This document shows positions 17,331 to 25,981 of a DNA stretch of 64,000 bases, piece after piece. The notes beneath the pieces are model-generated. The model was not told the origin of the DNA. It did not search any database and worked only from the letters and a program-made list of their open reading frames with translations. The stretch is from Prosthecomicrobium pneumaticum. GTDB lineage: Bacteria; Pseudomonadota; Alphaproteobacteria; Rhizobiales; Kaistiaceae. The stretch's first letter is position 1; every line of letters begins with the position of its first letter. Made by a program: the position numbers and the translations under genes. The stretch is taken from assembly GCF_014199915.1 (NCBI RefSeq), contig NZ_JACHOO010000003.1, positions 118,217 to 182,216 of the forward strand, in the 5' to 3' direction.

Positions 17331-18344
17331 ATGAAGACGATCCGGTCCGGCCTGCTCGCGCTGACGGCGGGCCTCTTCGCGGCGGGAATGGCGGGCGAGG
17401 CGCAGGCGCTCGACGAAGTGTCGTTCGGCACCAACTGGCTCGCCCAGGCCGAGCATGGCGGCTTCTACCAGGCCGTCGCCGACGGCACCTATGAGAAATA
17501 TGGCCTGAAGGTCACCATCCTGCAGGGCGGACCGCAGGCGGCGAACCGCGCCCTGATGCTCGCCGGCAAGGCGACCTTCTTCATGGCCGGCAATTTCCTC
17601 GAGCCCTTCTCCTCGGTCGAGCAGGACATCCCGCTCGTCGAGGTCGCCGCGATCTTCCAGAAGGAGCCGCAGGTCTTCATCGTCCATCCCGACAGCGGCA
17701 TCGAGAAGTTCGAGGATCTCGCCAAGCTGCCGACGATCTTCATGGGCAAGGACCTCTATGCGTCCGGCTTCCAGTGGATGAAGTCGGCCTTCCCCGGTTT
17801 CCGCGACGAGCAGTACAAGCCCTACACCTTCAACCCGGCGCCCTTCCTCGCCGACAAGCAGTCGGCCCAGCAGGGCTACATCACCTCCGAGCCCTATGAG
17901 ATCGAGCGCCAGGGCGGCTTCAAGCCGAAGCTCTTCCTGCTCGCCGATTCCGGCTTCGACACCTATTCGACGATGATCGAGGCGAAGCAGGACTATGTCG
18001 CCGCCAACCCGGACATCGTCCAGCGCTTCGTCGATGCCTCGATCGTCGGCTGGTACACCTATCTCTACGGCGACAACAAAGCCGCCAACGACCTGATCAA
18101 GAAGGACAATCCCGAGATGACCGACGGTCAGATCGCCTTCTCGATCGCCCAGATGAAGGAATATGGCATCGTCGATTCGGGCGATGCGGAGACCGGCGGC
18201 ATCGGCTGCATGACGGATGCGCGCATCAAGTCCTTCTACTACAAGATGGTGACGGCCGGCGTCGTCAAGGCCGGGCTCGACATCTCGAAGACCTATACGA
18301 CGCAGTTCGTCTGCAAGGGCGTCGGCAAGGAGCTGAAGAAGTAG
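17331..18344 (+). CDS. ABC transporter substrate-binding protein, NMT1/THI5-like
   Basis: This periplasmic protein of 337 residues has a Sec signal peptide (MKTIRSGLLALTAGLFAAG, cleavage probably after AQA at about residue 25). The mature part begins with FGTNWLAQAEHGGFYQAVAD and YEKYGLKVTILQGGPQAANR, the pattern of NMT1/THI5-like proteins; relatives such as ThiY bind pyrimidine compounds. GAGGGAGACGACAG precedes the ATG, and a sigma-54 promoter lies 61 bases before it. It is the first gene of an importer operon followed by ATPase and permease genes. A pyrimidine-like or other nitrogenous ligand is inferred. Confidence 0.88.
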   Translation: MKTIRSGLLALTAGLFAAGMAGEAQALDEVSFGTNWLAQAEHGGFYQAVADGTYEKYGLKVTILQGGPQAANRALMLAGKATFFMAGNFLEPFSSVEQDIPLVEVAAIFQKEPQVFIVHPDSGIEKFEDLAKLPTIFMGKDLYASGFQWMKSAFPGFRDEQYKPYTFNPAPFLADKQSAQQGYITSEPYEIERQGGFKPKLFLLADSGFDTYSTMIEAKQDYVAANPDIVQRFVDASIVGWYTYLYGDNKAANDLIKKDNPEMTDGQIAFSIAQMKEYGIVDSGDAETGGIGCMTDARIKSFYYKMVTAGVVKAGLDISKTYTTQFVCKGVGKELKK

Positions 18345-18353
18345 GGCGACCTC

Positions 18354-18373
18354 GGGGCCGGCGCGCCGGCCCC
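18354..18373 (+). promoter_or_regulatory. Perfect 20-base GC palindrome after the binding-protein gene
   Basis: The RNA from 18354-18373 (GGGGCCGGCG and its complement) would fold into a very stable hairpin 10 bases after the binding-protein stop. It has no T run, so it is probably a 3' stabiliser or partial attenuator that gives more binding protein than ATPase/permease, a common arrangement in importer operons. This role is inference. Confidence 0.5.
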
Positions 18374-18446
18374 TCGATCCTCTCGCGCCGGGCGTTCGGT
18401 CCGGCGCGAACGCCTCTCGTGACGACAGAAAGAACCGGCAAGCAGC

Positions 18447-19262
18447 GTGTCCGTGTCCCCCGCCTCGGCCCCCTCTCCGCGCGATCGGTCGATCGTCCGG
18501 CTCGAGCATGTCGCCAAGACCTTCTCGAACGGCACGGTTGCGCTCGCCGATCTCAATCTCGACGTCGCCGAGGGCGAGTTCCTCTCCCTGCTCGGGCCTT
18601 CGGGCTGCGGCAAGTCGACGGCGCTGCGCATCATCGCCGGGCTCGGCGAGCCGACCTCGGGTGCCGTCGCCTGGCCGAAGGCGATGTATGATGCGAGCGG
18701 CAAGCCGGAGGCCGAGATCGGCTTCGTCTTCCAGGAGCCGACGCTGATGCCCTGGGCGACGGTGTTCCACAATGTCTGGCTACCCCTGCGCCTGAAGGGC
18801 GTCTCGAAGGCCGCCGCCCGTACGCGGGTCGCCGAGGCGCTGGAGATGGTCGGCCTCGAGAAGTTCTCCGCCGCCTATCCGCGCGAACTGTCGGGCGGCA
18901 TGAAGATGCGCGTCTCGATCGCCCGCGCCCTCGTCACGCGGCCGCGCCTCCTCCTGATGGACGAGCCCTTCGCCGCGCTCGACGAGATCACGCGGCAGAA
19001 GCTCAACGACGATCTTCTGAAGCTCTACAAGCAGTTCGGCTTCACCGTGCTGTTCGTCACCCATTCGGTCTTCGAATCGGTGCACCTGTCGAGCCGCATC
19101 GTCGTCATGGCGGCGCGGCCCGGCCGCGTCATCGACGACATCGCGATCGAAGCCCCTTATCCGCGCGACCGCGCCTTCCGCACCTCGCCGCTCTATGCCG
19201 AATACTGCCGGCGCGTGTCGGATTCGCTCGTCGCCGCGATCGGAGCGACCGACCACCTATGA
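18447..19262 (+). CDS. ABC transporter ATP-binding protein (NitT/TauT type)
   Basis: The 271-residue ATPase drives the importer encoded by its neighbours at the cytoplasmic membrane face. Walker A GPSGCGKST is at 50-58, the Q-loop is in GFVFQEPTLMPWATV, the signature is LSGGMKMRVSIARAL, Walker B is LLLMDEPFAALDE and the H-loop is FVTHSVFES. MPWATV after the Q-loop glutamine is typical of nitrate/taurine/pyrimidine-type importers. Translation starts at GTG 18447 and its stop overlaps the permease start (ATGA at 19259-19262), which implies coupling. Confidence 0.93.
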   Translation: MSVSPASAPSPRDRSIVRLEHVAKTFSNGTVALADLNLDVAEGEFLSLLGPSGCGKSTALRIIAGLGEPTSGAVAWPKAMYDASGKPEAEIGFVFQEPTLMPWATVFHNVWLPLRLKGVSKAAARTRVAEALEMVGLEKFSAAYPRELSGGMKMRVSIARALVTRPRLLLMDEPFAALDEITRQKLNDDLLKLYKQFGFTVLFVTHSVFESVHLSSRIVVMAARPGRVIDDIAIEAPYPRDRAFRTSPLYAEYCRRVSDSLVAAIGATDHL

Positions 19263-20113
19263 GCGCCGCCGAACCCGTCGACACCGCCGTTCCGGCCGCC
19301 GCGCCGCGCCCGCCCTCGGGCCCCAGGATGACCGAGCAGGTGCTGCGCGTCATCGTGCCGATCGCCATGCTCGTCGCGCTGGTCGCGCTCTGGCACTGGT
19401 ATGTCGTCGCCTATAACGTGCCGCATTACATCCTGCCGGCGCCCGAACGGGTCGCGCAGGCGATGATCGAGGACTGGCCGACCCTGTCGGGCGCGCTCTT
19501 CGTCACGCTCAAGATCACCTTCGCCGCGCTCGCCATCGCGCTCGTCGGCGGCGTCCTCATCGCGGTCCTCCTCGCGCAGTCGAAATGGATCGAGATCGCG
19601 CTCTATCCCTATATGGTCATCCTGCAGGTGACGCCGATCGTCGCGATCGCGCCGCTGATCCTCATCTATGCGCCGACCACCCAGTCGGCGCTGCTGATCT
19701 GCGCCTGGATCGTCGCCTTCTTCCCCGTCCTGTCGAACACGACGCAGGGGCTGAAATCGACCGACCACAATCTCCTCAACCTCTTCGAGCTCTACGGCGC
19801 CTCGCGCTGGCAGACGCTGTTCCTGCTCAAGCTGCCGGCGGCGCTGCCCTATTTCCTCGTCGGCCTGCGGATCGCCGGCGGCCTCGCCCTGATCGCGGCG
19901 GTGGTCGCGGAATTTGCCGCCGGTTCGGCCGGCGCCGGCTCGGGCCTCGCCTTCCGGATTCTCGAATCGCAATACCGGCTCAACATTCCGCGCCTCTTCG
20001 CCGCGCTCATTCTTCTCTGCGCCACCGGCGTCGCGATTTTCTTCGCGACCAGTCTCGTCTCGCATCTCCTGCTGCGGAAGTGGCACGAGAGCGCCATCCG
20101 GCGGGAGAATTGA
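19259..20113 (+). CDS. ABC transporter permease (NitT/TauT type)
   Basis: The 284-residue inner-membrane protein has six or so hydrophobic segments (LRVIVPIAMLVALVALWHWY, ITFAALAIALVGGVLIAVLL, LYPYMVILQVTPIVAIAPLI and others) and the EAA-like coupling motif in ELYGASRWQTLFLLKLPAAL. It forms the channel of the importer with the preceding ATPase and binding protein. Start overlaps the ATPase stop by four bases. Confidence 0.92.
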   Translation: MSAAEPVDTAVPAAAPRPPSGPRMTEQVLRVIVPIAMLVALVALWHWYVVAYNVPHYILPAPERVAQAMIEDWPTLSGALFVTLKITFAALAIALVGGVLIAVLLAQSKWIEIALYPYMVILQVTPIVAIAPLILIYAPTTQSALLICAWIVAFFPVLSNTTQGLKSTDHNLLNLFELYGASRWQTLFLLKLPAALPYFLVGLRIAGGLALIAAVVAEFAAGSAGAGSGLAFRILESQYRLNIPRLFAALILLCATGVAIFFATSLVSHLLLRKWHESAIRREN

Positions 20114-20150
20114 TGCCGCACGGCCAAGACGGACGGGGAGGTCCGGCCTC

Positions 20151-21470
20151 ATGACGAAGGGCTTCGCGACCATTCCCGAGGCGGGCGCCTATGTGCTCGC
20201 CGACGCGCGGCTGCCGGCGGCGGCCGTCGAGGGCTTCGACGCGCGGGTGGTGGAAGGCCTGCTGCGAGCCGATCTCGTCGTCGAGGACGGCCGGATCGCC
20301 CGCCTGTCGCCGCCCAACAGCGAGACCGGCCTGCCGGTCGTCGATCTCGATGGCGGCCAGGTCTGGCCGGCCTTCGTCGACCTGCACACCCATCTCGACA
20401 AGGGCCATATCTGGCCGCGCGCCGCCAATCCGGACGGCAGTTTCGACGGCGCCCTCGCCGCCGTCCATGCCGACCGCGAGGCCAACTGGTCCGCCGAGGA
20501 CGTCCGCCGCCGGATGGATTTTGCGCTCCGCTGTGCCTGCGCCCACGGCACGCGCCTCATCCGCACCCATCTCGATTCGCTGCCGCCGCAGGAGACGATC
20601 TCCTGGCCGGTTTTCGCCGAGATGCGGGCGGCCTGGGCCGGCCGGATCGAGTTGCAGGCGGTGTCGCTCTTCCCCGTCGACATGGTGTTCGACGCGGCCG
20701 CCTATGACGCGATCGTCGACACGACGGCGGCGCATGGCGGCGTGCTCGGCGGCGTCACCTTCATGATCCCGGAGCTCGACGCCGCGCTCGACCGGCTGTT
20801 CGAGACCGCCGCGGCGCGCGGCCTCGATCTCGATTTCCATGTCGACGAGACGCAGGATCCCGCCGCGACCTCGCTCCGCTCGATCGCCGAGGCGGCGCTC
20901 CGCCATCGGTTCGAGGGGCGTGTCGCGGTCGGCCATTGCTGCTCGCTCGCCCGCCAGGACGAGGCCGAGGCGGCGCGCACCATCGAGCGCGTGGCGGAGG
21001 CCGGCATCACGGTGATCTCGCTGCCGATGTGCAATGTCTATCTGCAGGACCGCGCGCCCGGCCGCACGCCGCGTTCGCGCGGCGTCACGCTGCTCAAGGA
21101 GATGGCCGCGGCCGGCGTCAACACCGTCGTCGCCTCCGACAACACGCGCGATCCCTTCTACGCCTATGGCGATCTCGATCCGATGGAAGTGTTCCGCGAG
21201 GCGGTGCGGATCATCCAGCTCGACCATCCGATCGACGCCGCGCCGGCGCTCGTCACGCGCAATGCGGCGAACGCGGCGCGGCGGCCCGATCTCGGCCTCA
21301 TCCGGGCCGGCGATCCGGCCGATCTCGTTCTCTTCCGCGCCCGGCGCTGGACCGAGCTGCTCGCCCGGCCGCAGGCCGACCGCACGGTGATCCGGGCCGG
21401 ACGGGCGATCGACCGCACCCTGCCGGATCACCGCGAACTCGACGACCTCTTTGGAGACCTCGATGGCTGA
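20151..21470 (+). CDS. Cytosine-deaminase-like metal-dependent amidohydrolase
   Basis: The 439-residue protein belongs to the amidohydrolase superfamily, CodA-like branch. Metal-binding HxH is in DLHTHLDKGH (residues 79 and 81), further ligands are expected in DFHVDET and VGHCCSL, and the catalytic Asp is in VVASDNTRDPFYAYG. CodA-like enzymes hydrolytically deaminate cytosine, isoguanine or other N-heterocycles, releasing ammonia. Placement after an NMT1-type importer under a sigma-54 promoter supports a nitrogen-scavenging role. The exact substrate is not readable from sequence. It overlaps the next gene by eight bases. Confidence 0.82.
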   Translation: MTKGFATIPEAGAYVLADARLPAAAVEGFDARVVEGLLRADLVVEDGRIARLSPPNSETGLPVVDLDGGQVWPAFVDLHTHLDKGHIWPRAANPDGSFDGALAAVHADREANWSAEDVRRRMDFALRCACAHGTRLIRTHLDSLPPQETISWPVFAEMRAAWAGRIELQAVSLFPVDMVFDAAAYDAIVDTTAAHGGVLGGVTFMIPELDAALDRLFETAAARGLDLDFHVDETQDPAATSLRSIAEAALRHRFEGRVAVGHCCSLARQDEAEAARTIERVAEAGITVISLPMCNVYLQDRAPGRTPRSRGVTLLKEMAAAGVNTVVASDNTRDPFYAYGDLDPMEVFREAVRIIQLDHPIDAAPALVTRNAANAARRPDLGLIRAGDPADLVLFRARRWTELLARPQADRTVIRAGRAIDRTLPDHRELDDLFGDLDG

Positions 21471-22863
21471 TCTCGCCAAGCTCAAGGCCGACCTCGCCGG
21501 CATCGCCATCGAGGACAATCCGGCGATCGTGAAGCAGAAGAGCCGCGATTTCTTCTGGTATTCGCCGGTCCTGAAGCGCCAGCTCGACCATGTCGTCGGC
21601 GATCTCGTCGTCACGCCGAAGGACGAGGCGGAGGTGATCCGCGTCCTCGCCGCCGCTCATGCGCACGGCGTCGCCGTCACGCCGCGTGGCGCCGGCACCG
21701 GCAATTACGGCCAGGCCATGCCGCTCGCCGGCGGCATCGTGCTCAACCTCGCCGAGATGAACAAGGTCACCGCGATCGCGCCCGGCCGCGTCGTCGCCGA
21801 GCCCGGCGTCATCATGGCGAAGCTCGACGCCGAGACGCGCGCCCATTCGGGCCAGGAATTGCGGCTGCATCCCTCGACCGCCAACACCGCCTCCGTCGGC
21901 GGCTTCGTCGCCGGCGGCTCGGGCGGCGTCGGCTCGATCCGCTGGGGGGGCCTGCGCGATCTCGGCAATGTCATCCGCCTGCGCATCGTCACCATGGAGG
22001 CGAGCCCGCGCACGCTCGAACTGAGCCGGTTCGACCTGCACAAGGTCAGCCACGCCTATGGCACCAACGGCATCATCACCGAGGTCGAGATGCCGCTCGC
22101 TCCGGCCTATGACTGGGTCGACGTGCTGGTCGGCTTCGACGACTGGATGGATGCGGTGCGCTATGCCGATGCGCTCGGCAATGAGGACGGCATCCTGACC
22201 AAGGAGATCGCCACCGTGGCGGCGCCGGCGCCGTTCGATTACTTCCTCCGCCACCAGAAATTCCTGAAGCGCGAGCAGTCGGTCGTCATCGTGATGGTGG
22301 CGCCGCATTCGCTCGACGCCTTCCTCGCCTTCACCGGCCGGGAGAAGGGCGAGATCGTCTTCCGCGCCGATACGGCGCAGGATCTGAAGGGCCTGCCGCC
22401 CGCCTTCGAGCTCGCCTGGAATCACACGACGCTGCGGGCGCTGCGCGTCGACCCGTCGATCACCTATCTCCAGGTCATGTATCCCTTCCCGGATCACCAG
22501 AAGAAGGTCGCCCGGATGACCGAATTGCTGGGAGACGAGGTGCCCGGCCATCTCGAATTCGTCCGCTTCGACGGCAAGGTCATCCCGATGGGCCTGCCGA
22601 TGGTGCGCTTCTCGACCGAGGAGCGGCTCGACGAGATCATCCGCATCCACGAGGAAGAGGGCTGCCCGATCTTCAACCCCCACCGCTATACGCTCGAGGA
22701 AGGCGGCATGAAGCAGACCGACGACGTCCAGCTCGCCTTCAAGCGCGAGGCGGATCCGGACGGCCTGCTCAACCCGGGCAAGATGATCGCCTGGGAGGAC
22801 CCGAACTTCGACTACCGCGCGAAGAAGACGTTTCTCTTCCCCGGCCTGCAGGCGGCGGGATGA
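21463..22863 (+). CDS. FAD-binding oxidase, glycolate/D-lactate oxidase (VAO/PCMH) type
   Basis: The 466-residue flavoenzyme has the PCMH FAD-binding domain at about 45-215 (VVTPKDEAEVIRVLAAAHAHG, VTPRGAGTGNYGQAMPLAGG, VAEPGV, STANTASVGGFVAGGSGGVG) and the FAD-linked oxidase C-terminal domain ending in DPDGLLNPGKMIAW. Members oxidise 2-hydroxy acids or other alcohol/amine substrates. GGAGA at 21453-21457 is well spaced for ATG 21463, which lies inside the end of the amidohydrolase gene, so the two are likely translationally coupled and serve one pathway. Confidence 0.87.
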   Translation: MADLAKLKADLAGIAIEDNPAIVKQKSRDFFWYSPVLKRQLDHVVGDLVVTPKDEAEVIRVLAAAHAHGVAVTPRGAGTGNYGQAMPLAGGIVLNLAEMNKVTAIAPGRVVAEPGVIMAKLDAETRAHSGQELRLHPSTANTASVGGFVAGGSGGVGSIRWGGLRDLGNVIRLRIVTMEASPRTLELSRFDLHKVSHAYGTNGIITEVEMPLAPAYDWVDVLVGFDDWMDAVRYADALGNEDGILTKEIATVAAPAPFDYFLRHQKFLKREQSVVIVMVAPHSLDAFLAFTGREKGEIVFRADTAQDLKGLPPAFELAWNHTTLRALRVDPSITYLQVMYPFPDHQKKVARMTELLGDEVPGHLEFVRFDGKVIPMGLPMVRFSTEERLDEIIRIHEEEGCPIFNPHRYTLEEGGMKQTDDVQLAFKREADPDGLLNPGKMIAWEDPNFDYRAKKTFLFPGLQAAG

Positions 22864-22879
22864 GCGCAGAAACGCCGAG

Positions 22880-22919
22880 GCTCTCTCCCCCCTTGTGGGG
22901 GAGAGCTGGAGAGGGGGGC
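22880..22919 (+). repeat. REP-like palindromic element, copy 1
   Basis: A 40-base element with the core CTCTCCCCCCTTGTGGGGGA followed by GCTGGAGAGGGGGGC. Its arms are self-complementary. A diverged, inverted copy lies at 22985-23021. Such GC-rich palindromes with a TTGTGGGGGAG core are common between genes in Hyphomicrobiales. Confidence 0.75.
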
Positions 22920-22984
22920 CGGCCCGCGCGGCGGGGCGGCGCTGTTCCGGCAGCTGTGATGATGCGAGGCGGTGCGCCCGGCAC

Positions 22985-23021
22985 GCCCCCCTCCCAACCC
23001 TCCCCCACGAGGGGGGAGGGC
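22985..23021 (-). repeat. REP-like palindromic element, copy 2 (inverted)
   Basis: Read on the minus strand this is GCCCTCCCCCCTCGTGGGGG followed by AGGGTTGGGAGGGGGGC, closely matching copy 1 at 22880-22919. The two face each other across 65 bases, forming a BIME-like pair between the FAD oxidase and the first quinone reductase gene. The pair could fold into a large hairpin and affect read-through into the downstream genes. Confidence 0.75.
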
Positions 23022-23040
23022 TTCAGGGTCCGCTAACCCC

Positions 23041-23622
23041 ATGCGCGTGCTCGTTCTCTTCGCCCATCCGGTCGAGACATCCTTCGGCGCGGCGCTGCAT
23101 CGGACCGTCGTCGCGGCGCTCGAAAAGGCCGGGCACATGGTGGACGATGTCGACCTCTATGCCGAGGATTTCGACCCGCGCCTGTCGCGGGCGGAGCGGC
23201 TCGCCTATCACGACGTCGATGCCGATCGATCGGCGGTCGCGCCCTATATCGAGAAGCTGAAGGCCGCCGAGGCGCTGGTGCTCGTCACGCCGGTGTGGAA
23301 TTTCGGCTGGCCGGCCATCCTCAAGGGCTTCTTCGACCGGGTCTTCCTGCCCGGCGTGTCGTTCCGCATCGAGAACGGCAAGGTGAAGCCGACGCTGCGC
23401 CATATCCGCAAGCTCGCCGCCGTCGTCACCTATGGCGGCACGCGCTGGCGGGCCCTGGCGATCGGCGACCCGCCGCGCAAGATCGTCACGCGGGTGCTGC
23501 GCGTCCAGATCAAGCCCGGCGCGCCGCTTTCCTATCTGGCGCTCTACGACATGAACCGCCGCAGCGACGCCGAGCGGGCCGCCTTTCTCGACGATGTCCG
23601 GCGGCGGATGGAAGCCTTCTGA
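23041..23622 (+). CDS. NAD(P)H dehydrogenase (quinone)-type flavodoxin-fold oxidoreductase, copy 1
   Basis: The 193-residue protein has the flavodoxin-like fold of NQO1/MdaB/KefF-type proteins: VLVLFAHPVETSFGAALH binds FMN/FAD phosphate, and LVLVTPVWNFGWPAILKGFFDRVF is the family's second cofactor motif. Such enzymes reduce quinones or other acceptors with NAD(P)H. It begins at ATG 23041 right after the REP pair and shares its stop with the start of a related gene (TGATG at 23620-23624), so the two are coupled. Function in the cluster may be to reduce a flavin or quinone partner. Confidence 0.85.
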   Translation: MRVLVLFAHPVETSFGAALHRTVVAALEKAGHMVDDVDLYAEDFDPRLSRAERLAYHDVDADRSAVAPYIEKLKAAEALVLVTPVWNFGWPAILKGFFDRVFLPGVSFRIENGKVKPTLRHIRKLAAVVTYGGTRWRALAIGDPPRKIVTRVLRVQIKPGAPLSYLALYDMNRRSDAERAAFLDDVRRRMEAF

Positions 23623-24209
23623 TGCGGACCCTCGTCGTTTACGCCCATCCTGTGCCGGAGAGCTTCAACGCCGCCGTTCGCGACACGGTGGTGGAGAGCC
23701 TGTCGGGTGCCGGCCACGAGGTGCGGCTCCTCGATCTCTACGCCTCGGGCTTCGATCCGGTGATGAGCGCGGAGGAACGGCGGCTCTATCACGAGCGGGA
23801 CGTCAATGTCCGGCCGGTCGCCGAGCACGTCGCGCTCATTCAGTGGGCGGAGGCGATGGTGTTCGTGTACCCGACCTGGTGGTACGGGCCGCCGGCCATG
23901 CTGAAGGGCTGGCTCGAACGGGTCTGGGTGCCGCACGTCACCTTCATCATGCCGACCGAGACGACCGGCATCCGGCCGAACATGCAGCACGTCCGCCGGC
24001 TCGCCGTGGTGACGACCTGCGGGGCGTCCTGGCTGATGTCGAAATTCGTCGGCGAGCCGGGCCGCAAGATCATCCTGCGCGGCATAAGATTGCTCTGCCA
24101 CCCCCGTTGTTCCACCCGTTATCTCGCCCATTACAAGATGGACACATCGACGAAAAAGAGCAGAGCGGCCTATCTCGCCAAGGTCGCGAAGGCGATGGCC
24201 CGGCTCTAG
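23622..24209 (+). CDS. NAD(P)H dehydrogenase (quinone)-type flavodoxin-fold oxidoreductase, copy 2
   Basis: The 195-residue protein is a diverged paralogue of the gene before it: both open with a V-x-AHPV-x-ESF-type cofactor loop (here TLVVYAHPVPESFNAA) and share D-LYA-x-x-FDP and a WW/WNFG-like cofactor motif (here VYPTWWYGPPAMLKGWLERV). Two coupled members suggest a heteromeric enzyme or two linked reduction steps. It ends 60 bases before the gamma-glutamyltransferase gene. Confidence 0.83.
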   Translation: MRTLVVYAHPVPESFNAAVRDTVVESLSGAGHEVRLLDLYASGFDPVMSAEERRLYHERDVNVRPVAEHVALIQWAEAMVFVYPTWWYGPPAMLKGWLERVWVPHVTFIMPTETTGIRPNMQHVRRLAVVTTCGASWLMSKFVGEPGRKIILRGIRLLCHPRCSTRYLAHYKMDTSTKKSRAAYLAKVAKAMARL

Positions 24210-24213
24210 CGGA

Positions 24214-24242
24214 TTGGACCGTCCGCCCCTTTCCTCTATGCA
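24214..24242 (+). promoter_or_regulatory. Candidate sigma-70-type promoter for the gamma-glutamyltransferase gene
   Basis: TTGGAC at 24214-24219 and TATGCA at 24237-24242 are separated by 17 bases. Transcription would begin near 24249, about 20 bases before the ATG at 24270, with GAGGAGAG between. If real, the transferase and amidase genes form a unit that is partly independent of the sigma-54 promoter at 17256. Confidence 0.4.
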
Positions 24243-24269
24243 AAAGGCCGGGGTTCGAGGAGAGCGCGC

Positions 24270-25859
24270 ATGAGCGAGACGGTGGTCGGCGAAAAGGGCA
24301 TGGTGGTGGCGCCGCACCGGGCGGCGGCCGAGGCCGGCGCGGCGATCCTGCGCGAGGGCGGCAATGCCGTCGAGGCGATGCTCGCCGCGGCGGCGACGAT
24401 CGCCGTCGTCTATCCGCACATGAACGGCATCGGCGGCGACGGCTTCTGGCTGATCCGCGAGCCCGGCCGCACGCCGCGCTATATCGAGGCCTGCGGCGCG
24501 GCGGGCTCGGGCGCGACGATCGGCGCCTATCGCGAGAAGGGCCATGACCGGGTGCCGACCCGCGGACCCGACGCCGCGCTGACGGTCGCCGGCGCGGTGT
24601 CCGGCTGGGCGCTCGCCCATCAGTTCGCCGCGAGCCTCGGCGGCCGCTTCGATCGTCGCACGCTCGTCGAGGCGGCGATCGGCCATGCCCGGGCGGGCGT
24701 CGCGGTGTCGCGCTCGCAGGCCCGCATGACCGCCGAGCACGAGGCCGAGCTCGCGCCCGTGCCGGGCTTCGCCGCGCAGTTCATGCCGGGCGGCAAGGCG
24801 CCGGCGACCGGCGACGCGATGCGCTTCGAGCGGCTCGCCGACACGCTCGACCAGCTCGCGCACGAGGGCTTCGAGGATTTCTACCGCGGCGATGTCGGCG
24901 CGACGATCGCCGCCGATCTCGCAGAGGCGGGCGCCCCGGTGACGCGCGCCGATCTCGAACGGCAGGAGGCGCGCTTCCGCGAGCCGCTGTCGCTCAGAAT
25001 AGCCGGCGCGACGCTCTACAACGCCCCGCCGCCGACCCAAGGGGCGGCCTCGCTGATGATCCTCGGCCTGTTCGAGCGGCTCGGCGTGGCGCGCGGCGAG
25101 GGGTTCGAGCATGTCCACGGCCTCGTCGAGGCGACCAAGCGCGCCTTCCAGTTCCGCGACGCGCGGATCACCGATCCGGTCTTCGCCGGCGATCTCGCGC
25201 CCTATCTTTCCGACCGGGCGCTCGAGCGCGAGGCGGCGCAGATCGACATGCGCCGGGCCGCCGCGCTCGGCGGAGGCGGGGCGAAGGGCGATACGGTCTG
25301 GCTCGGCGCGATCGACGCCTCGGGCCTCGCCGTCTCCTATATCCAGTCGATCTTTTGGGAGTTCGGCTCCGGCCTCACCTTGCCGCGGACCGGCATCGTC
25401 TGGCAGAACCGCGGCGCGAGCTTCTCGCTCGATCCCCGCGCGCTCAATCCGCTCGAACCGGGCCGCAAGCCCTTCCACACGCTCAACCCGCCGCTCGCCC
25501 GCTTCGACGACGGGCGGGTGATGAGCTACGGCACGATGGGCGGCGACGGGCAGCCGCAATTCCAGGCGGCGCTGTTCACCCGCCATGTCCGCTTCGGCAT
25601 GGACCTCGCGGAAGCGATCGCCGCACCGCGCTGGCTGTGGGGCAAGACCTGGGGGGCGGACGCCGCGGGGCTCAGGGTCGAATCCCGGCTCGACGCCGAT
25701 CTGGTGCGCGATCTCGAGCGGGCCGGCCATCGCGTCGAGGTGCTCGCCGAGCCCTATGCCGATCTGATGGGCCATGCCGGCGCGATCGTGCGGCGGGCCG
25801 ACGGCCGGCTGTTCGGCGCCTCCGATCCGCGCTCGGACGGGGCGGCCGTCGCCGGCTGA
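24270..25859 (+). CDS. Gamma-glutamyltransferase family Ntn-hydrolase
   Basis: The 529-residue protein belongs to the GGT family, which matures by self-cleavage and hydrolyses or transfers gamma-glutamyl groups. The N-terminal VAPHRAAAEAGAAILREGGN and NGIGGDGFWLI are typical, and the expected nucleophile Thr342 lies in KGDTVWLGAIDASGLAVSYI. The canonical DTTH is DTVW here, so the second Thr is replaced by Val, pointing to a divergent subgroup with changed specificity. No signal peptide is visible, so it is probably cytoplasmic, unlike classical periplasmic GGT. The amidase gene follows. Confidence 0.82.
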   Translation: MSETVVGEKGMVVAPHRAAAEAGAAILREGGNAVEAMLAAAATIAVVYPHMNGIGGDGFWLIREPGRTPRYIEACGAAGSGATIGAYREKGHDRVPTRGPDAALTVAGAVSGWALAHQFAASLGGRFDRRTLVEAAIGHARAGVAVSRSQARMTAEHEAELAPVPGFAAQFMPGGKAPATGDAMRFERLADTLDQLAHEGFEDFYRGDVGATIAADLAEAGAPVTRADLERQEARFREPLSLRIAGATLYNAPPPTQGAASLMILGLFERLGVARGEGFEHVHGLVEATKRAFQFRDARITDPVFAGDLAPYLSDRALEREAAQIDMRRAAALGGGGAKGDTVWLGAIDASGLAVSYIQSIFWEFGSGLTLPRTGIVWQNRGASFSLDPRALNPLEPGRKPFHTLNPPLARFDDGRVMSYGTMGGDGQPQFQAALFTRHVRFGMDLAEAIAAPRWLWGKTWGADAAGLRVESRLDADLVRDLERAGHRVEVLAEPYADLMGHAGAIVRRADGRLFGASDPRSDGAAVAG

Positions 25860-25981
25860 ACGGCGGAACGCAGCGTCGCATTGCAAAAAGAGGCGATCTC
25901 CTGCACTTTCCCGCGGCAATCTGCTCGATTCCCGGCAGACCGTCGCTATCCGCCGGCCTATCGGCGGCAACCGTGGACGCC

